Below, in pieces: positions 43,511 through 51,660 of a stretch of DNA of 64,000 bases (its first letter is position 1; every line of letters starts with the position of its first letter). The DNA is taken from contig NZ_CAMIHD010000001.1 in NCBI RefSeq assembly GCF_946222835.1, positions 248,001 to 312,000 on the forward strand, read 5' to 3'. The DNA comes from an uncultured Corynebacterium sp. Its GTDB lineage: Bacteria; Actinomycetota; Actinomycetes; Mycobacteriales; Mycobacteriaceae. The notes under the pieces were generated by a model, which saw only the letters and a program-made list of their open reading frames with translations, was not told the DNA's origin and did no database searches. Position numbers and translations under genes: made by a program.

Positions 43511-45643
43511 ATGCTCGGCTGGCAGGACAACCGCCCATTGACGGAGGTGCTTGCGGCAAAAGATGCTGCGAAGATTACCAAAGCGCTGGGGTATGAGACC
43601 TGCGGCGAGCTCCTAGCCCATTATCCGCGGGACTATATCCGTCACAATAAGGACGTTGGCCTAGGGGACGCCGCGGAAGGCGATATCGTCACCGTTACCG
43701 GAACTATTACCGGTTTCAACCGACACGACACGGGCAAGACCACGATCATCAACGTGCAGCTTGACGGCAGCATTATTGCGACATTTTTCAACGCTAATTA
43801 CGTGATGCGGATGCTGCACCGCGGCCAGCGCGTAATGATGAGTGGCAAGCTCAAATTCTTCCGCAACCAGCCGCAGCTACAACAGCCGGACTTTGTAGAG
43901 ATTGATGCTTTTGGCCGCCCCGATGGCGAATTGGATGACTACCGGCAGCAAACGGCAGATTCACACAAGAATCATCGGCCGAAGGCCACCGGTTCATTGC
44001 GGAACCTGTCGCAGTTCGGCAGGCTCGACCAGCTCCTTTTGGAGCGGGAATGGATCCCGGTGTACCCAGCAACCTCCAAGGTGACCTCGTGGTACATCAT
44101 GGGCGCCATTCACTACGTCTTATCTAAGACCCCGCCGATTGAGGAACCGCTGGACTATCAGATGATAATCAGCCTGGATAAAGCGGTACGAGAAATCCAC
44201 GAGCCTGGGGAGGCTGGCCCTTACCGGGCGATTCAGAGGCTGAAGTACAACGAGGCATTGTCCATCGGCTTGGTGATGGCATTGCGCCAGCGTGATGCTG
44301 AAGCTCGGACGGCTTCGACCATGCCTGCTACTTTGGGCGGCTACCGGGAGGAGTGGCTGGGCCATGTGCCCTTCGACCTCACCCAAGGACAGCGGCGCGT
44401 TATCAGTGAGATAGAAGATGACCTAGCGCGCCCGTTGCCGATGATGCGCTTGCTGCAGGGGGAAGTCGGTTCTGGTAAGACGATGGTCGCTACCTGCGCC
44501 ATGTTGCAGGCTGTCGACGCCGGCGCCCAGGCAGCACTGCTGGCGCCTACTGAGGTTCTGGCCTCGCAACACGCTGCTTCCATTGGAACCTCGGTCCCAG
44601 GAGGCGTCAAGGTGGTACTGCTTACTGGTTCCATGCGCACAGCGGAGAAACGGCAGGCTTTACTGGACATCGTCTCTGGTGACGCGGATATTGTCATTGG
44701 AACCCATGCGATCATCCAAGACTCTGTGGAGTTCTTCAACCTCGGTCTAGTGGTAGTAGATGAGCAGCATCGCTTTGGCGTAGAGCAGCGCGATAGCCTG
44801 CGACTAAAGGCCCGCGAAGGTTTAAGCCCCCATGTGTTGGTGATGACGGCGACACCGATTCCGCGCACTATCGCGATGACCGTATTTGGCGATCTTGCCG
44901 TATCGACCCTGACCGAACTGCCCGGTGGCCGCAAACCTATTCAGTCAGCGGTGGTAGCCGAATGGCGTCCTACCTGGGTACTGCGTGCCCTTGAGCGGAT
45001 TCGCGAAGAGGTTGCCCAGGGCCATCAAGCCTATATTGTCTGCCCACGCATTGAAGGCGAAGGCGGAGTGTTAGAACTTGCAGAGCAACTGGAAAACGGT
45101 CCCTTTAAAGGACTGCGGGTAGCCATCTTGCACGGAAAGATGCCCGATAAGGACGAGGTAATGACATCATTTGCTAGGGGAGAGATTGATATCTTGGTCT
45201 CTACCACGGTCATTGAGGTGGGCGTGGATGTCCCTAATGCCACGGTGATGCTTATTCGTGAATCCGAGCATTTCGGCGTCTCCCAGCTGCACCAGTTGCG
45301 TGGGCGTGTAGGACGAGGAGGCAATGCTTCTATCTGCCTTTTCCATACCGCGGCAGCTGATAATACTCCGTCTTTCCGCCGCATCAATCAGATTGCGCAA
45401 ACCTCGTCGGGCTTTGAACTTGCCGAGCTCGACTTGCGCCAGCGCCAAGAGGGAGACATTTTGGGCACGATGCAGTCCGGCACGCATCGAACCCTGCGGC
45501 TATTGAACCTAGCTGATGATCAAGACATTGTTGAGCGCACCCATACGGATGCGCGTGCCATGGTGATGCGCAACCCCGAGCTTGCGGAGGAACTCACGCG
45601 CAATTTGAGCGAAAGCGAACAGGAATACTTGGAGAAGAACTAA
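43511..45643 (+). CDS. recG: ATP-dependent DNA helicase RecG
   Basis: The 710-aa superfamily 2 helicase remodels stalled replication forks and branched DNA. The N-terminal wedge (OB) domain contains GDIVTVTGTITGFNRHDTGK. Helicase motifs: Walker A GEVGSGKTM, DEQH box VVVDEQHRFGVEQR, TATPIPRT, and the C-terminal GRVGRGGNASIC. The C-terminal TRG-type segment is retained. Length is normal for the family. It lies in a DNA-repair-rich stretch with ung. Confidence 0.96.
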   Translation: MLGWQDNRPLTEVLAAKDAAKITKALGYETCGELLAHYPRDYIRHNKDVGLGDAAEGDIVTVTGTITGFNRHDTGKTTIINVQLDGSIIATFFNANYVMRMLHRGQRVMMSGKLKFFRNQPQLQQPDFVEIDAFGRPDGELDDYRQQTADSHKNHRPKATGSLRNLSQFGRLDQLLLEREWIPVYPATSKVTSWYIMGAIHYVLSKTPPIEEPLDYQMIISLDKAVREIHEPGEAGPYRAIQRLKYNEALSIGLVMALRQRDAEARTASTMPATLGGYREEWLGHVPFDLTQGQRRVISEIEDDLARPLPMMRLLQGEVGSGKTMVATCAMLQAVDAGAQAALLAPTEVLASQHAASIGTSVPGGVKVVLLTGSMRTAEKRQALLDIVSGDADIVIGTHAIIQDSVEFFNLGLVVVDEQHRFGVEQRDSLRLKAREGLSPHVLVMTATPIPRTIAMTVFGDLAVSTLTELPGGRKPIQSAVVAEWRPTWVLRALERIREEVAQGHQAYIVCPRIEGEGGVLELAEQLENGPFKGLRVAILHGKMPDKDEVMTSFARGEIDILVSTTVIEVGVDVPNATVMLIRESEHFGVSQLHQLRGRVGRGGNASICLFHTAAADNTPSFRRINQIAQTSSGFELAELDLRQRQEGDILGTMQSGTHRTLRLLNLADDQDIVERTHTDARAMVMRNPELAEELTRNLSESEQEYLEKN

Positions 45644-45662
45644 GACGGGTTAACCTAGAGGC

Positions 45663-45875
45663 ATGAAAATCTACGCCCCCTTTGCGGGCATCGTCCGCTG
45701 CCATGTGAATGTGGGAGACACTGTTGATACCGGGGTCCCGCTCGCGACTGTCGAAGCCACGAAGCTCGAAGCTCCCGTGGAAAGCCCGGGACCTGGGAAA
45801 GTGCACCGCATTGTGGTGCCTGATTTCAGTGATGTGGTAGGTGGAGACCTCTTGATGGAGATTGGAGAAGCATAA
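45663..45875 (+). CDS. small biotin/lipoyl-attachment-like protein
   Basis: The 70-aa protein covers a complete biotinyl/lipoyl fold: FAGIVRCHVNVGDTVDTG, then VEATKLEAPVESPGPGKV, then VGGDLLMEIGE. The attachment Lys is Lys34, but the classic EAMKM motif reads EATKLE, lacking both flanking Met residues usually needed for efficient biotinylation. It stands between recG and rsmD, and its TAA abuts the rsmD ATG. No carboxylase gene is near. It could be a minor carrier or a non-modified domain. Confidence 0.75.
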   Translation: MKIYAPFAGIVRCHVNVGDTVDTGVPLATVEATKLEAPVESPGPGKVHRIVVPDFSDVVGGDLLMEIGEA

Positions 45876-46457
45876 ATGACGCGCATTATTGCTGGCGAAG
45901 CCCGTGGCCGCACCATCAAGGTGCCGGCAGAAGGAACCCGACCTACCGCAGATCGAGCCCGAGAAGGGCTTTTTTCCTCTCTTAATGCACGGTGGGGTTT
46001 TGCAGGATCTGCCGTCCTCGACCTTTTTGCCGGTTCCGGTGCTCTTGGCCTCGAGGCAGCTAGCCGCGGCGCAGATGAAGCAGTGCTGGTGGAGTCTTCG
46101 GCGGATGCGGTGAAGATCATCCGGCACAACATGGGCGTCGTCAAGCACTCAGGCGTGCGCGTCCAAGAGATGAAGGTAGGAACCTACCTGGCTAGCGCCC
46201 CGCGCCAGCATTTCGATCTGGTGTTGGCGGACCCGCCCTATGCTTTTGATGAGGTCGATGATCTCATCGCTGCAATTGAACCGGTGCTTACTGATCGCGC
46301 AATGGTGGTCATCGAGCGCCACGTTGATTCCGCGGAGACAAAGTGGCCGGCTGGTTTCGCGCCCACCGGTCAGAAGCTTAAGAAGCGCACCTTTGGCATC
46401 GCCCGCATGGATATGGCAGTTTATACCCGCCCCGGCAGCGAGGAAGCCGAAGATTAA
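45876..46457 (+). CDS. rsmD: 16S rRNA (guanine(966)-N2)-methyltransferase
   Basis: The 193-aa RsmD family methyltransferase. Family hallmarks: the N-terminal MTRIIAGEARGRTIKVP, RPTADRAREGLFSSL, the SAM motif VLDLFAGSGALGLEAASRGA and the catalytic LADPPYAFDE. The ATG follows the upstream TAA directly. rsmD-coaD adjacency is widely conserved in bacteria. Confidence 0.95.
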   Translation: MTRIIAGEARGRTIKVPAEGTRPTADRAREGLFSSLNARWGFAGSAVLDLFAGSGALGLEAASRGADEAVLVESSADAVKIIRHNMGVVKHSGVRVQEMKVGTYLASAPRQHFDLVLADPPYAFDEVDDLIAAIEPVLTDRAMVVIERHVDSAETKWPAGFAPTGQKLKKRTFGIARMDMAVYTRPGSEEAED

Positions 46458-46486
46458 ACCCCTGCACAAAAGAGAGTGAAATTAGC

Positions 46487-46960
46487 ATGACTAAGGCTGT
46501 CTGCCCAGGATCCTTCGACCCCGTTACTTTAGGTCACGTCGATATCATCAACCGCGCTAACCAGATGTTTGATGAGGTTACTGTGTTGGTAACCGGAAAC
46601 CCCGATAAACCCTCCGGGCTGTTTAGCGTGGACGAGCGAATGGAGTTAATCCGCCAGAGCGTGGATTGCTCCATCAAGGTGGATTTTTGTTCTGGGCTTT
46701 TGGTGGACTACACCACCGAGCATGGGGCAGACGTCTTGGTCAAGGGACTGCGCAGCTCTCTTGACTATGAATATGAGCTGCCCATGGCGCAGATGAATCG
46801 GCGCCTGTCCGGCATCGATACCATCTTCCTGCTTACGGATGAAAAATACGGATATATCAGCTCCTCGTTGTGCAAGCAGGTAGCGAAGTTTGGCGGCGAC
46901 GTGACTGGGATGTTCCCGGAGCCCGTAGGTCGTGCGGTAAAGGAGAAATACCGTTCGTGA
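46487..46960 (+). CDS. coaD: pantetheine-phosphate adenylyltransferase
   Basis: Adenylates 4'-phosphopantetheine to dephospho-CoA. The 157-aa nucleotidyltransferase has PGSFDPVTLGHVDIINRA with the T/HxGH-type motif, VKGLRSSLDYEYELPMAQMNR, and the C-terminal YGYISSSLCKQVAKFGGDV. The stop overlaps the start of a permease pseudogene (GTGA). Confidence 0.96.
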   Translation: MTKAVCPGSFDPVTLGHVDIINRANQMFDEVTVLVTGNPDKPSGLFSVDERMELIRQSVDCSIKVDFCSGLLVDYTTEHGADVLVKGLRSSLDYEYELPMAQMNRRLSGIDTIFLLTDEKYGYISSSLCKQVAKFGGDVTGMFPEPVGRAVKEKYRS

Positions 46961-47700
46961 GCCTCGCACTGGTTATATTCCTAGTAGTAGTCGCTGGCTC
47001 GACTCTCCAACGGGTCTAGGGAATGGGGCTTGGTCTTATTGGTGGCCCCATACTGATGCTGATCATGGGGCCAGCGGAAGGCATCTTAGTCATCAACGTT
47101 CTGGCCTGCGTTAACGCGATCCTGACTACCTATTCCGTGCGCGAGAATGTGAGCTGGAAGAAGTTCAGCCTCATAGCTCCAGTCATGGTGATCGGTTCTC
47201 TGGCCGCAGCCCTGCTCATCAGGCGTATGGATACCGCCGGACTCATGGTCGTGGTGGGGGCTGCGCTTTTAGCCGCACTGACGGTGGTGACGTTTGGAAA
47301 GAAGTTCGTCCCGCCCATGGAGGGCAAAGGCCCAGCCATATCCGCGGGTATTCTAGGTGGTTTTACCAATACCTTGGCCGGTGTGGCAGGCCCCGTCATT
47401 ACCGTTTACGCGCAAGCGGCTAAGTGGCCTCAGCATGTGTACGCCGCTACTTTGCAGCCCATTTTTATTGTCGGCGGCTTCTTTTCGGTGATGACCAAGA
47501 CGCTTACGGGGGCGGCGCACTTTGAAGGCTTGCCCTGGGTGATGTGGCCCGCCGGAGTGGTGGGCATGTTCGTCGGCATCTGGGCCGGCACTCGGATTTC
47601 CCAGCATGTTCCACGGGAAAAAGCCCGCATGCTCTCGCTCAGCGTTGCTGGCTTGGGGGCGGCCAGCGCATTGATCCGCGGCCTAGTGACTCTTTCTTAA
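46957..47700 (+). pseudogene. TSUP-family (TauE/SafE) permease interrupted by an in-frame stop
   Basis: From GTG 46957 the frame gives a first membrane span (SLALVIFLVVVAGSTLQRV), then TAG at 47017-47019, and continues in the same frame as GMGLGLIGGPILMLIMGP through the remaining six to seven spans to 47700. Relatives read QRxSGMGLGL here, so a single change of a Ser codon (TCG or TTG-like) to TAG explains the stop. Restart at ATG 47023 would lose the first span and has no ribosome site. TSUP proteins move sulfite, sulfonates or related anions. The gene is coupled to coaD by a GTGA overlap. The rest of the frame is undamaged, so loss is recent or the base is miscalled. Confidence 0.8.
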
Positions 47701-47723
47701 CCTGATATAACAGGAACTAAAGC

Positions 47724-47755
47724 CCGCCGCGTGTTGAAGCACGCCGGATTTTTCT
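47724..47755 (+). terminator. terminator after the TSUP gene
   Basis: CCGCGTG and CACGCCGG arms around TTGAAG, followed by ATTTTTC. A wider pair AAGCCCG/CGGGCTT (47720-47775) could serve the convergent operon. Confidence 0.6.
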
Positions 47756-47802
47756 CATAGGAAAAGCGTCGGGCTTGGACGTATAAAACCTGTGTCGTGA
47801 GA

Positions 47803-48567
47803 TTAGAGCAGCGAGGCCAGAAAGTCTTTGGTGCGTGGCTGTTGCGGGTTATCCAGCACCTCAGCTGGGCTACCGGACTCGATGACCACGCCGCCGTCCA
47901 TGAAGAAGATCTTATCGGCTACTTCGCGGGCAAAACCCATCTCGTGGGTGACTACGAGCATGGTCATACCTTCGGCGGCGAGATCCTTCATGACACGGAG
48001 CACTTCGCCAACGAGCTCAGGGTCAAGAGCGGATGTGGGCTCGTCAAAGAGCATGAGCTTAGGGTCCATGGCCACTGCGCGCGCAATGGCAACGCGCTGT
48101 TGCTGGCCGCCGGAGAGCTGTACGGGGTAATTATTAGCTTTGGACGCTAGGCCGACATCCTCAAGCAGCTCCATCGCACGTGCACGGGCGGTTTCTTCCG
48201 GAATCTTTTTCACCTGCACCGGGGCTTCGATGATGTTTTCAATTACCGTGCGGTGAGGGAAGAGGTTGAAGGACTGAAAGACCATGCCGATATCGGAGCG
48301 CTGTTCGGCGGCTTCTTTTTCGCTGATCTCGTATAAGGTGCCATTCTTTTCGCGGTAGCCAATAAGCTCGCCGTCGACATACAGGCGGCCCGCAGTCGCC
48401 TTATCAAGGTGGTTGACGCACCGCAGGAAGGTCGACTTACCCGAGCCTGAAGGGCCCAAAAGGCAAGCCACCTCGCCCGGCTGGACTTCGAGGTCGATGC
48501 CTTTCAAAACCTCGAGTTGCCCGAAGGATCTATGGACATTCTGTGCGGAAATCATGGGAGTAGCCAT
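47803..48567 (-). CDS. polar amino acid ABC transporter ATP-binding protein
   Basis: A 254-aa GlnQ/HisP-type ATPase: Walker A GPSGSGKSTFLRCVN, Q-loop with MVFQSFNLFPHRT, signature LSGGQQQRVAIARAV, Walker B LMLFDEPTSALDP. Last gene of a four-gene operon; its ATG shares one base with the permease stop. The partner genes point to import of a polar amino acid, with glutamate, glutamine or basic amino acids possible. Confidence 0.93.
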   Translation of the reverse strand: MATPMISAQNVHRSFGQLEVLKGIDLEVQPGEVACLLGPSGSGKSTFLRCVNHLDKATAGRLYVDGELIGYREKNGTLYEISEKEAAEQRSDIGMVFQSFNLFPHRTVIENIIEAPVQVKKIPEETARARAMELLEDVGLASKANNYPVQLSGGQQQRVAIARAVAMDPKLMLFDEPTSALDPELVGEVLRVMKDLAAEGMTMLVVTHEMGFAREVADKIFFMDGGVVIESGSPAEVLDNPQQPRTKDFLASLL

Positions 48568-49520
48568 TAGTTTTTAGCCTCCGAAATCACGGATACGTTG
48601 CGGGGAATGGTGCCTTCGGCGTCTGCCAGCGCTGCTAGTTGACGGCCGGTGAGCTCGCGGGTTGCACCGCGCTCAAAGCGACGCTCCAGGAAATACTGGC
48701 CTATCATCAGCAGGGAAGTCACCACGAGGTACCAGGATGCCGCGACCAATAGCAGCGGAATGGGCTGGAAGAGGGCGGCGGAGATATCTGTGGTGCGGCC
48801 AAAGATTTCCTCGGTATAGGGAATAGCTACTACGAGCGATGAGGTCTTGAGCAAGGAAATGAACTCATTGCCGGTAGGCGGGATGATAATACGCATGGCC
48901 TGCGGAAGAACGGTACGGCGCATGGTCATCCACCACGACATGCCAAGTGCCTTAGAGGCTTCTTTTTGGCCTTCTGGAACAGAGGTGATACCGGAGCGCA
49001 CAATCTCAGCCATATAGGCCGCCTCATTAAGTCCCAAGCCCATCACCGCGAGGAAGAAGGCGTTGGTGAGGATCGTCTGCAGAGATACCTCGGTAAAGCC
49101 CAAGTTGATGGACTGGTAGATTGCAGAGAGCAGACCCCAAAACACCAGCTGCACATAAATCGGCGTACCGCGGAAGATCCAGAGGAAAATCCAGGAGACG
49201 GTGCGCAGCACCGGGTTGGGGGACATACGCATAACCGCCAGCACCGCACCACCGATAACGCCTATGATCATCGACAAAATGGTGATGGCGATGGTATGTA
49301 GCGAGGCAAGTGCAATGCGCTTGTCAAAGAGGTACTGAAAATAAGTCCCCCAGCCAAAGGCCTCGTTGCGGGCGGAGGCAATGATAAACCACACGCCCAC
49401 AACGATGAGCAGGCCAGCGAAGATCCAGCGCCATGGGTGGCGCAGCGGGCGCGCCTCGATCTTGGCTGGCTTTTCTTTAGGCTCGGCCTTAGCCGGTGTT
49501 GCCGCGTTCTCGTTAACCAT
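48567..49520 (-). CDS. polar amino acid ABC transporter permease
   Basis: A 317-aa HisM/GlnP-type permease. A Lys/Ala-rich N-terminal tail (about 1-35) precedes four to five spans. The EAA loop is EIVRSGITSVPEGQKEASKALGMSWWMTMRRTVLPQAMR. ATG 49520 has GAAAGG 7 bases upstream, making it preferable to the ATG at 49535. It overlaps the binding-protein stop by 8 bases. Confidence 0.92.
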   Translation of the reverse strand: MVNENAATPAKAEPKEKPAKIEARPLRHPWRWIFAGLLIVVGVWFIIASARNEAFGWGTYFQYLFDKRIALASLHTIAITILSMIIGVIGGAVLAVMRMSPNPVLRTVSWIFLWIFRGTPIYVQLVFWGLLSAIYQSINLGFTEVSLQTILTNAFFLAVMGLGLNEAAYMAEIVRSGITSVPEGQKEASKALGMSWWMTMRRTVLPQAMRIIIPPTGNEFISLLKTSSLVVAIPYTEEIFGRTTDISAALFQPIPLLLVAASWYLVVTSLLMIGQYFLERRFERGATRELTGRQLAALADAEGTIPRNVSVISEAKN

Positions 49521-50400
49521 TGATCGGCCTTTCATTAATCATTGCCTGGTCTATTAATCCGTCCTCGATGCCCCAGCGGGACAAAATTTCTGCATACTCA
49601 CCGGTTTCGATGAGGTGCTGGAGTGCTGCGGCAGAAGCCTTGCCCAAGTCGGAATCCTTGGGAACGGCGAAGCCATAGGGGGAGGCTTGGAACATATCGC
49701 CTACCTGTCGCATCTTTCCCTCGGAGCGATTGACCGCCCACGCTGTGACCGGGGAGTCCGCTGATAGGGCATCCGCGCGTCCCATCAGGACGGCCAGCGC
49801 GGCATTATCGCCGGTGTCATAAGACAAGACGGTGAGGTCGCCATTGCAGGCATCTTTCTTGGGGCGCACATCATCGGTTTCAGATACCGTGGTGCGCTGC
49901 ACGGCAACGGTCAGGCCGCAGGGATTATCGGGGTCGACCTTATTGGGGCCGCCTACTCGTTCGGCCCACTGGATACCAGCGTAGAGGTGGTCTACAAAGT
50001 CGAATTCGTTGCGGCGGTCTGGGTTATCCGTAAAGCCGGAAACACCCATATCAATCTGCCCCGACTGCACAGCGGGAAGAATCATTGAGAAGTCCTGCTC
50101 CAAGGGCTGGAAATCTAGTCCTAAGACACCCGCTACGGCGCGAGCTAAGTCAAGCTCGACGCCTTGGAGTGCCCCGTGAGAATCCTTGAGCTGAAATGGC
50201 GCATAGGGCGGGTTAGTGCCAGCGGTGAGAACGCCGTCGTTGTCGTCATACATGGCGGCAATCTCTGGCACTACAGAGGTGTGGGGTTCTTCCCAGCCCT
50301 CTGGGGTGGAATCTTCCTCGTTGGTGACGCATGCGCTCAAACAGAACGTTGGGATAAGAACTGCGGCGATTGTGGCGCGGCTAGAAAACGTGCGCGGCAT
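49513..50400 (-). CDS. polar amino acid ABC transporter substrate-binding lipoprotein
   Basis: The 295-aa product has lipobox LSAC at about residue 24. The SBP family 3 fold shows LTAGTNPPYAPFQLKDSHGALQGVELDLARAVAGVLG, the binding-site segment VSGFTDNPDRRNEFDFVDHLY, and YGFAVPKDSDLG near the end. An extra Cys pair (NPCGLTV and KKDACNGD) may form a disulfide. The start shares one base with the DUF368 gene stop (TAATG). Confidence 0.92.
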   Translation of the reverse strand: MPRTFSSRATIAAVLIPTFCLSACVTNEEDSTPEGWEEPHTSVVPEIAAMYDDNDGVLTAGTNPPYAPFQLKDSHGALQGVELDLARAVAGVLGLDFQPLEQDFSMILPAVQSGQIDMGVSGFTDNPDRRNEFDFVDHLYAGIQWAERVGGPNKVDPDNPCGLTVAVQRTTVSETDDVRPKKDACNGDLTVLSYDTGDNAALAVLMGRADALSADSPVTAWAVNRSEGKMRQVGDMFQASPYGFAVPKDSDLGKASAAALQHLIETGEYAEILSRWGIEDGLIDQAMINERPING

Positions 50401-51236
50401 TACTCCTGCGCCGTCCTTTCCTCAATGGCGCGGGCCTTCTTCATGTCCACAAAGATGAACGCGGAAACGATCAGCGCACCGAGGATGAACATGCTGATGA
50501 TGATGCCGCTGGAGGCGTCTTGGTCAGCTCCCCACGGCCATAGGGCGCGCAGAGATCCGAGCATAAAGCCTGCCATCGCCATCAAAGTAGGGGCGCGGTG
50601 GTGATCCAATAGGAAGTTCAATACCTTAATAAATGCTGCGAGGCCGCATAGCGCGCCTAGGGCGAAAATAGCGATGGTGCCCAGGTCACGGTCGGAGACT
50701 GCGCCGATGATGGGTTGATAAAGGCCCATGGTCAGAAGGATAAGTGAGCCAGAAATGCCCGGCAGAATCAGTGCACACACGGCGATAGCGGCGGCAAAGA
50801 AGACCACGATGAGGCTGGGGTCTTCATGAGGCGCGGAAGTAAAGCCGGTGATAAAGAAAATGGCAATAGCGGCAATGACGAAGGCGATGAGGGAAGAGGG
50901 GCGCAGCCGCTCCGACTTCGACAGCATGGACAATGGTACAAAAATGGATACGGCGACCATGCCTAAAAAGAGCGCTCCGGAAGCGGATACGTGATTATCT
51001 ACGAAGTTAGAGAGGATGGTTGACATTGCGAAAACGGCAATGAACATGCCAATGGCCACGGAGATGAGGAAGCTCCATTCGACCTTCTTGAAGCGGCCCG
51101 AAATGAGATCATTGGCATTGTGGACTGCGCGTTCATAGATGCCGACGATGAGCGCCACGGTGCCACCGGAGATTCCGGGCACGAGCTCGGCCATGCCGAT
51201 AAGGGCACCGCGGATTGCGTTCAAAATGTATTGCAT
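50400..51236 (-). CDS. DUF368 membrane protein (polyprenyl-phosphate transporter family)
   Basis: The 278-aa polytopic protein has the DUF368 N-terminal signature RGALIGMAELVPGISGGTVALIVGIYERAV and a second inverted-half motif ALILPGISGSLILLTMGLYQPI. About eight membrane spans. DUF368 proteins (PopT) have been linked in other bacteria to recycling of undecaprenyl phosphate across the membrane for cell-wall synthesis. Here the gene is the first of an operon with an amino acid importer, an order also seen in C. glutamicum; the functional link is unclear. Confidence 0.9.
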   Translation of the reverse strand: MQYILNAIRGALIGMAELVPGISGGTVALIVGIYERAVHNANDLISGRFKKVEWSFLISVAIGMFIAVFAMSTILSNFVDNHVSASGALFLGMVAVSIFVPLSMLSKSERLRPSSLIAFVIAAIAIFFITGFTSAPHEDPSLIVVFFAAAIAVCALILPGISGSLILLTMGLYQPIIGAVSDRDLGTIAIFALGALCGLAAFIKVLNFLLDHHRAPTLMAMAGFMLGSLRALWPWGADQDASSGIIISMFILGALIVSAFIFVDMKKARAIEERTAQE

Positions 51237-51443
51237 AAATTAAAAATCTACCTGGGTGGGGACTTGTGCGGAGGGTGACTGGCCTAGCAAGGCGGGAGAA
51301 AAGTACCGCCGAGGAGTGGCCAGGCGAACCACTGCGAAAAATGATGCATATCTTTCACTGAAAGGTGGCTTGCCACCTGCCATGGTTGGGGATGTGCTCC
51401 CCCTTACTATAGAGGTGAAACCGTATTTAGGAATATTCTGCCA

Positions 51444-51586
51444 GTCTAATGCCTGGCGATGCAACTATGCAGTTTAGGGCAGGATATACGGAACTTCCGG
51501 CGGGCGGAGGTCTAATGCCTAGGAAACGATAAGTTTCCCATTATTCAGTCTTGTGTTCACGTGGGTGTCAACTAGATGCAAGACTG
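51444..51586. other. structured intergenic region upstream of the secreted phosphoesterase
   Basis: The 424-bp gap between DUF368 and the phosphoesterase has no convincing gene. It holds a direct repeat GTCTAATGCCT (51444-51454 and 51510-51520), a hairpin GGAAAC/GTTTCC with spacer GATAA (51522-51538), and arms CAGTCTTG (51546-51553) and CAAGACTG (51579-51586). A GGTGGC/GCCACC hairpin stands near 51364-51378. These may be regulatory sites or 5' UTR structure for the plus-strand gene. Confidence 0.4.
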
Positions 51587-51660
51587 GCGCCCTATGATCT
51601 CTCGCGTATTCCCGTCTTTCTCCCGTGCAAACATTTCTTTCCAGTGACCAAGGACTCTCT

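Noticed and set aside
51240..51464. A 74-codon minus-strand frame upstream of DUF368
   Set aside because: No ribosome site, no hydrophobic or domain pattern, and it covers the probable promoter region of the operon.
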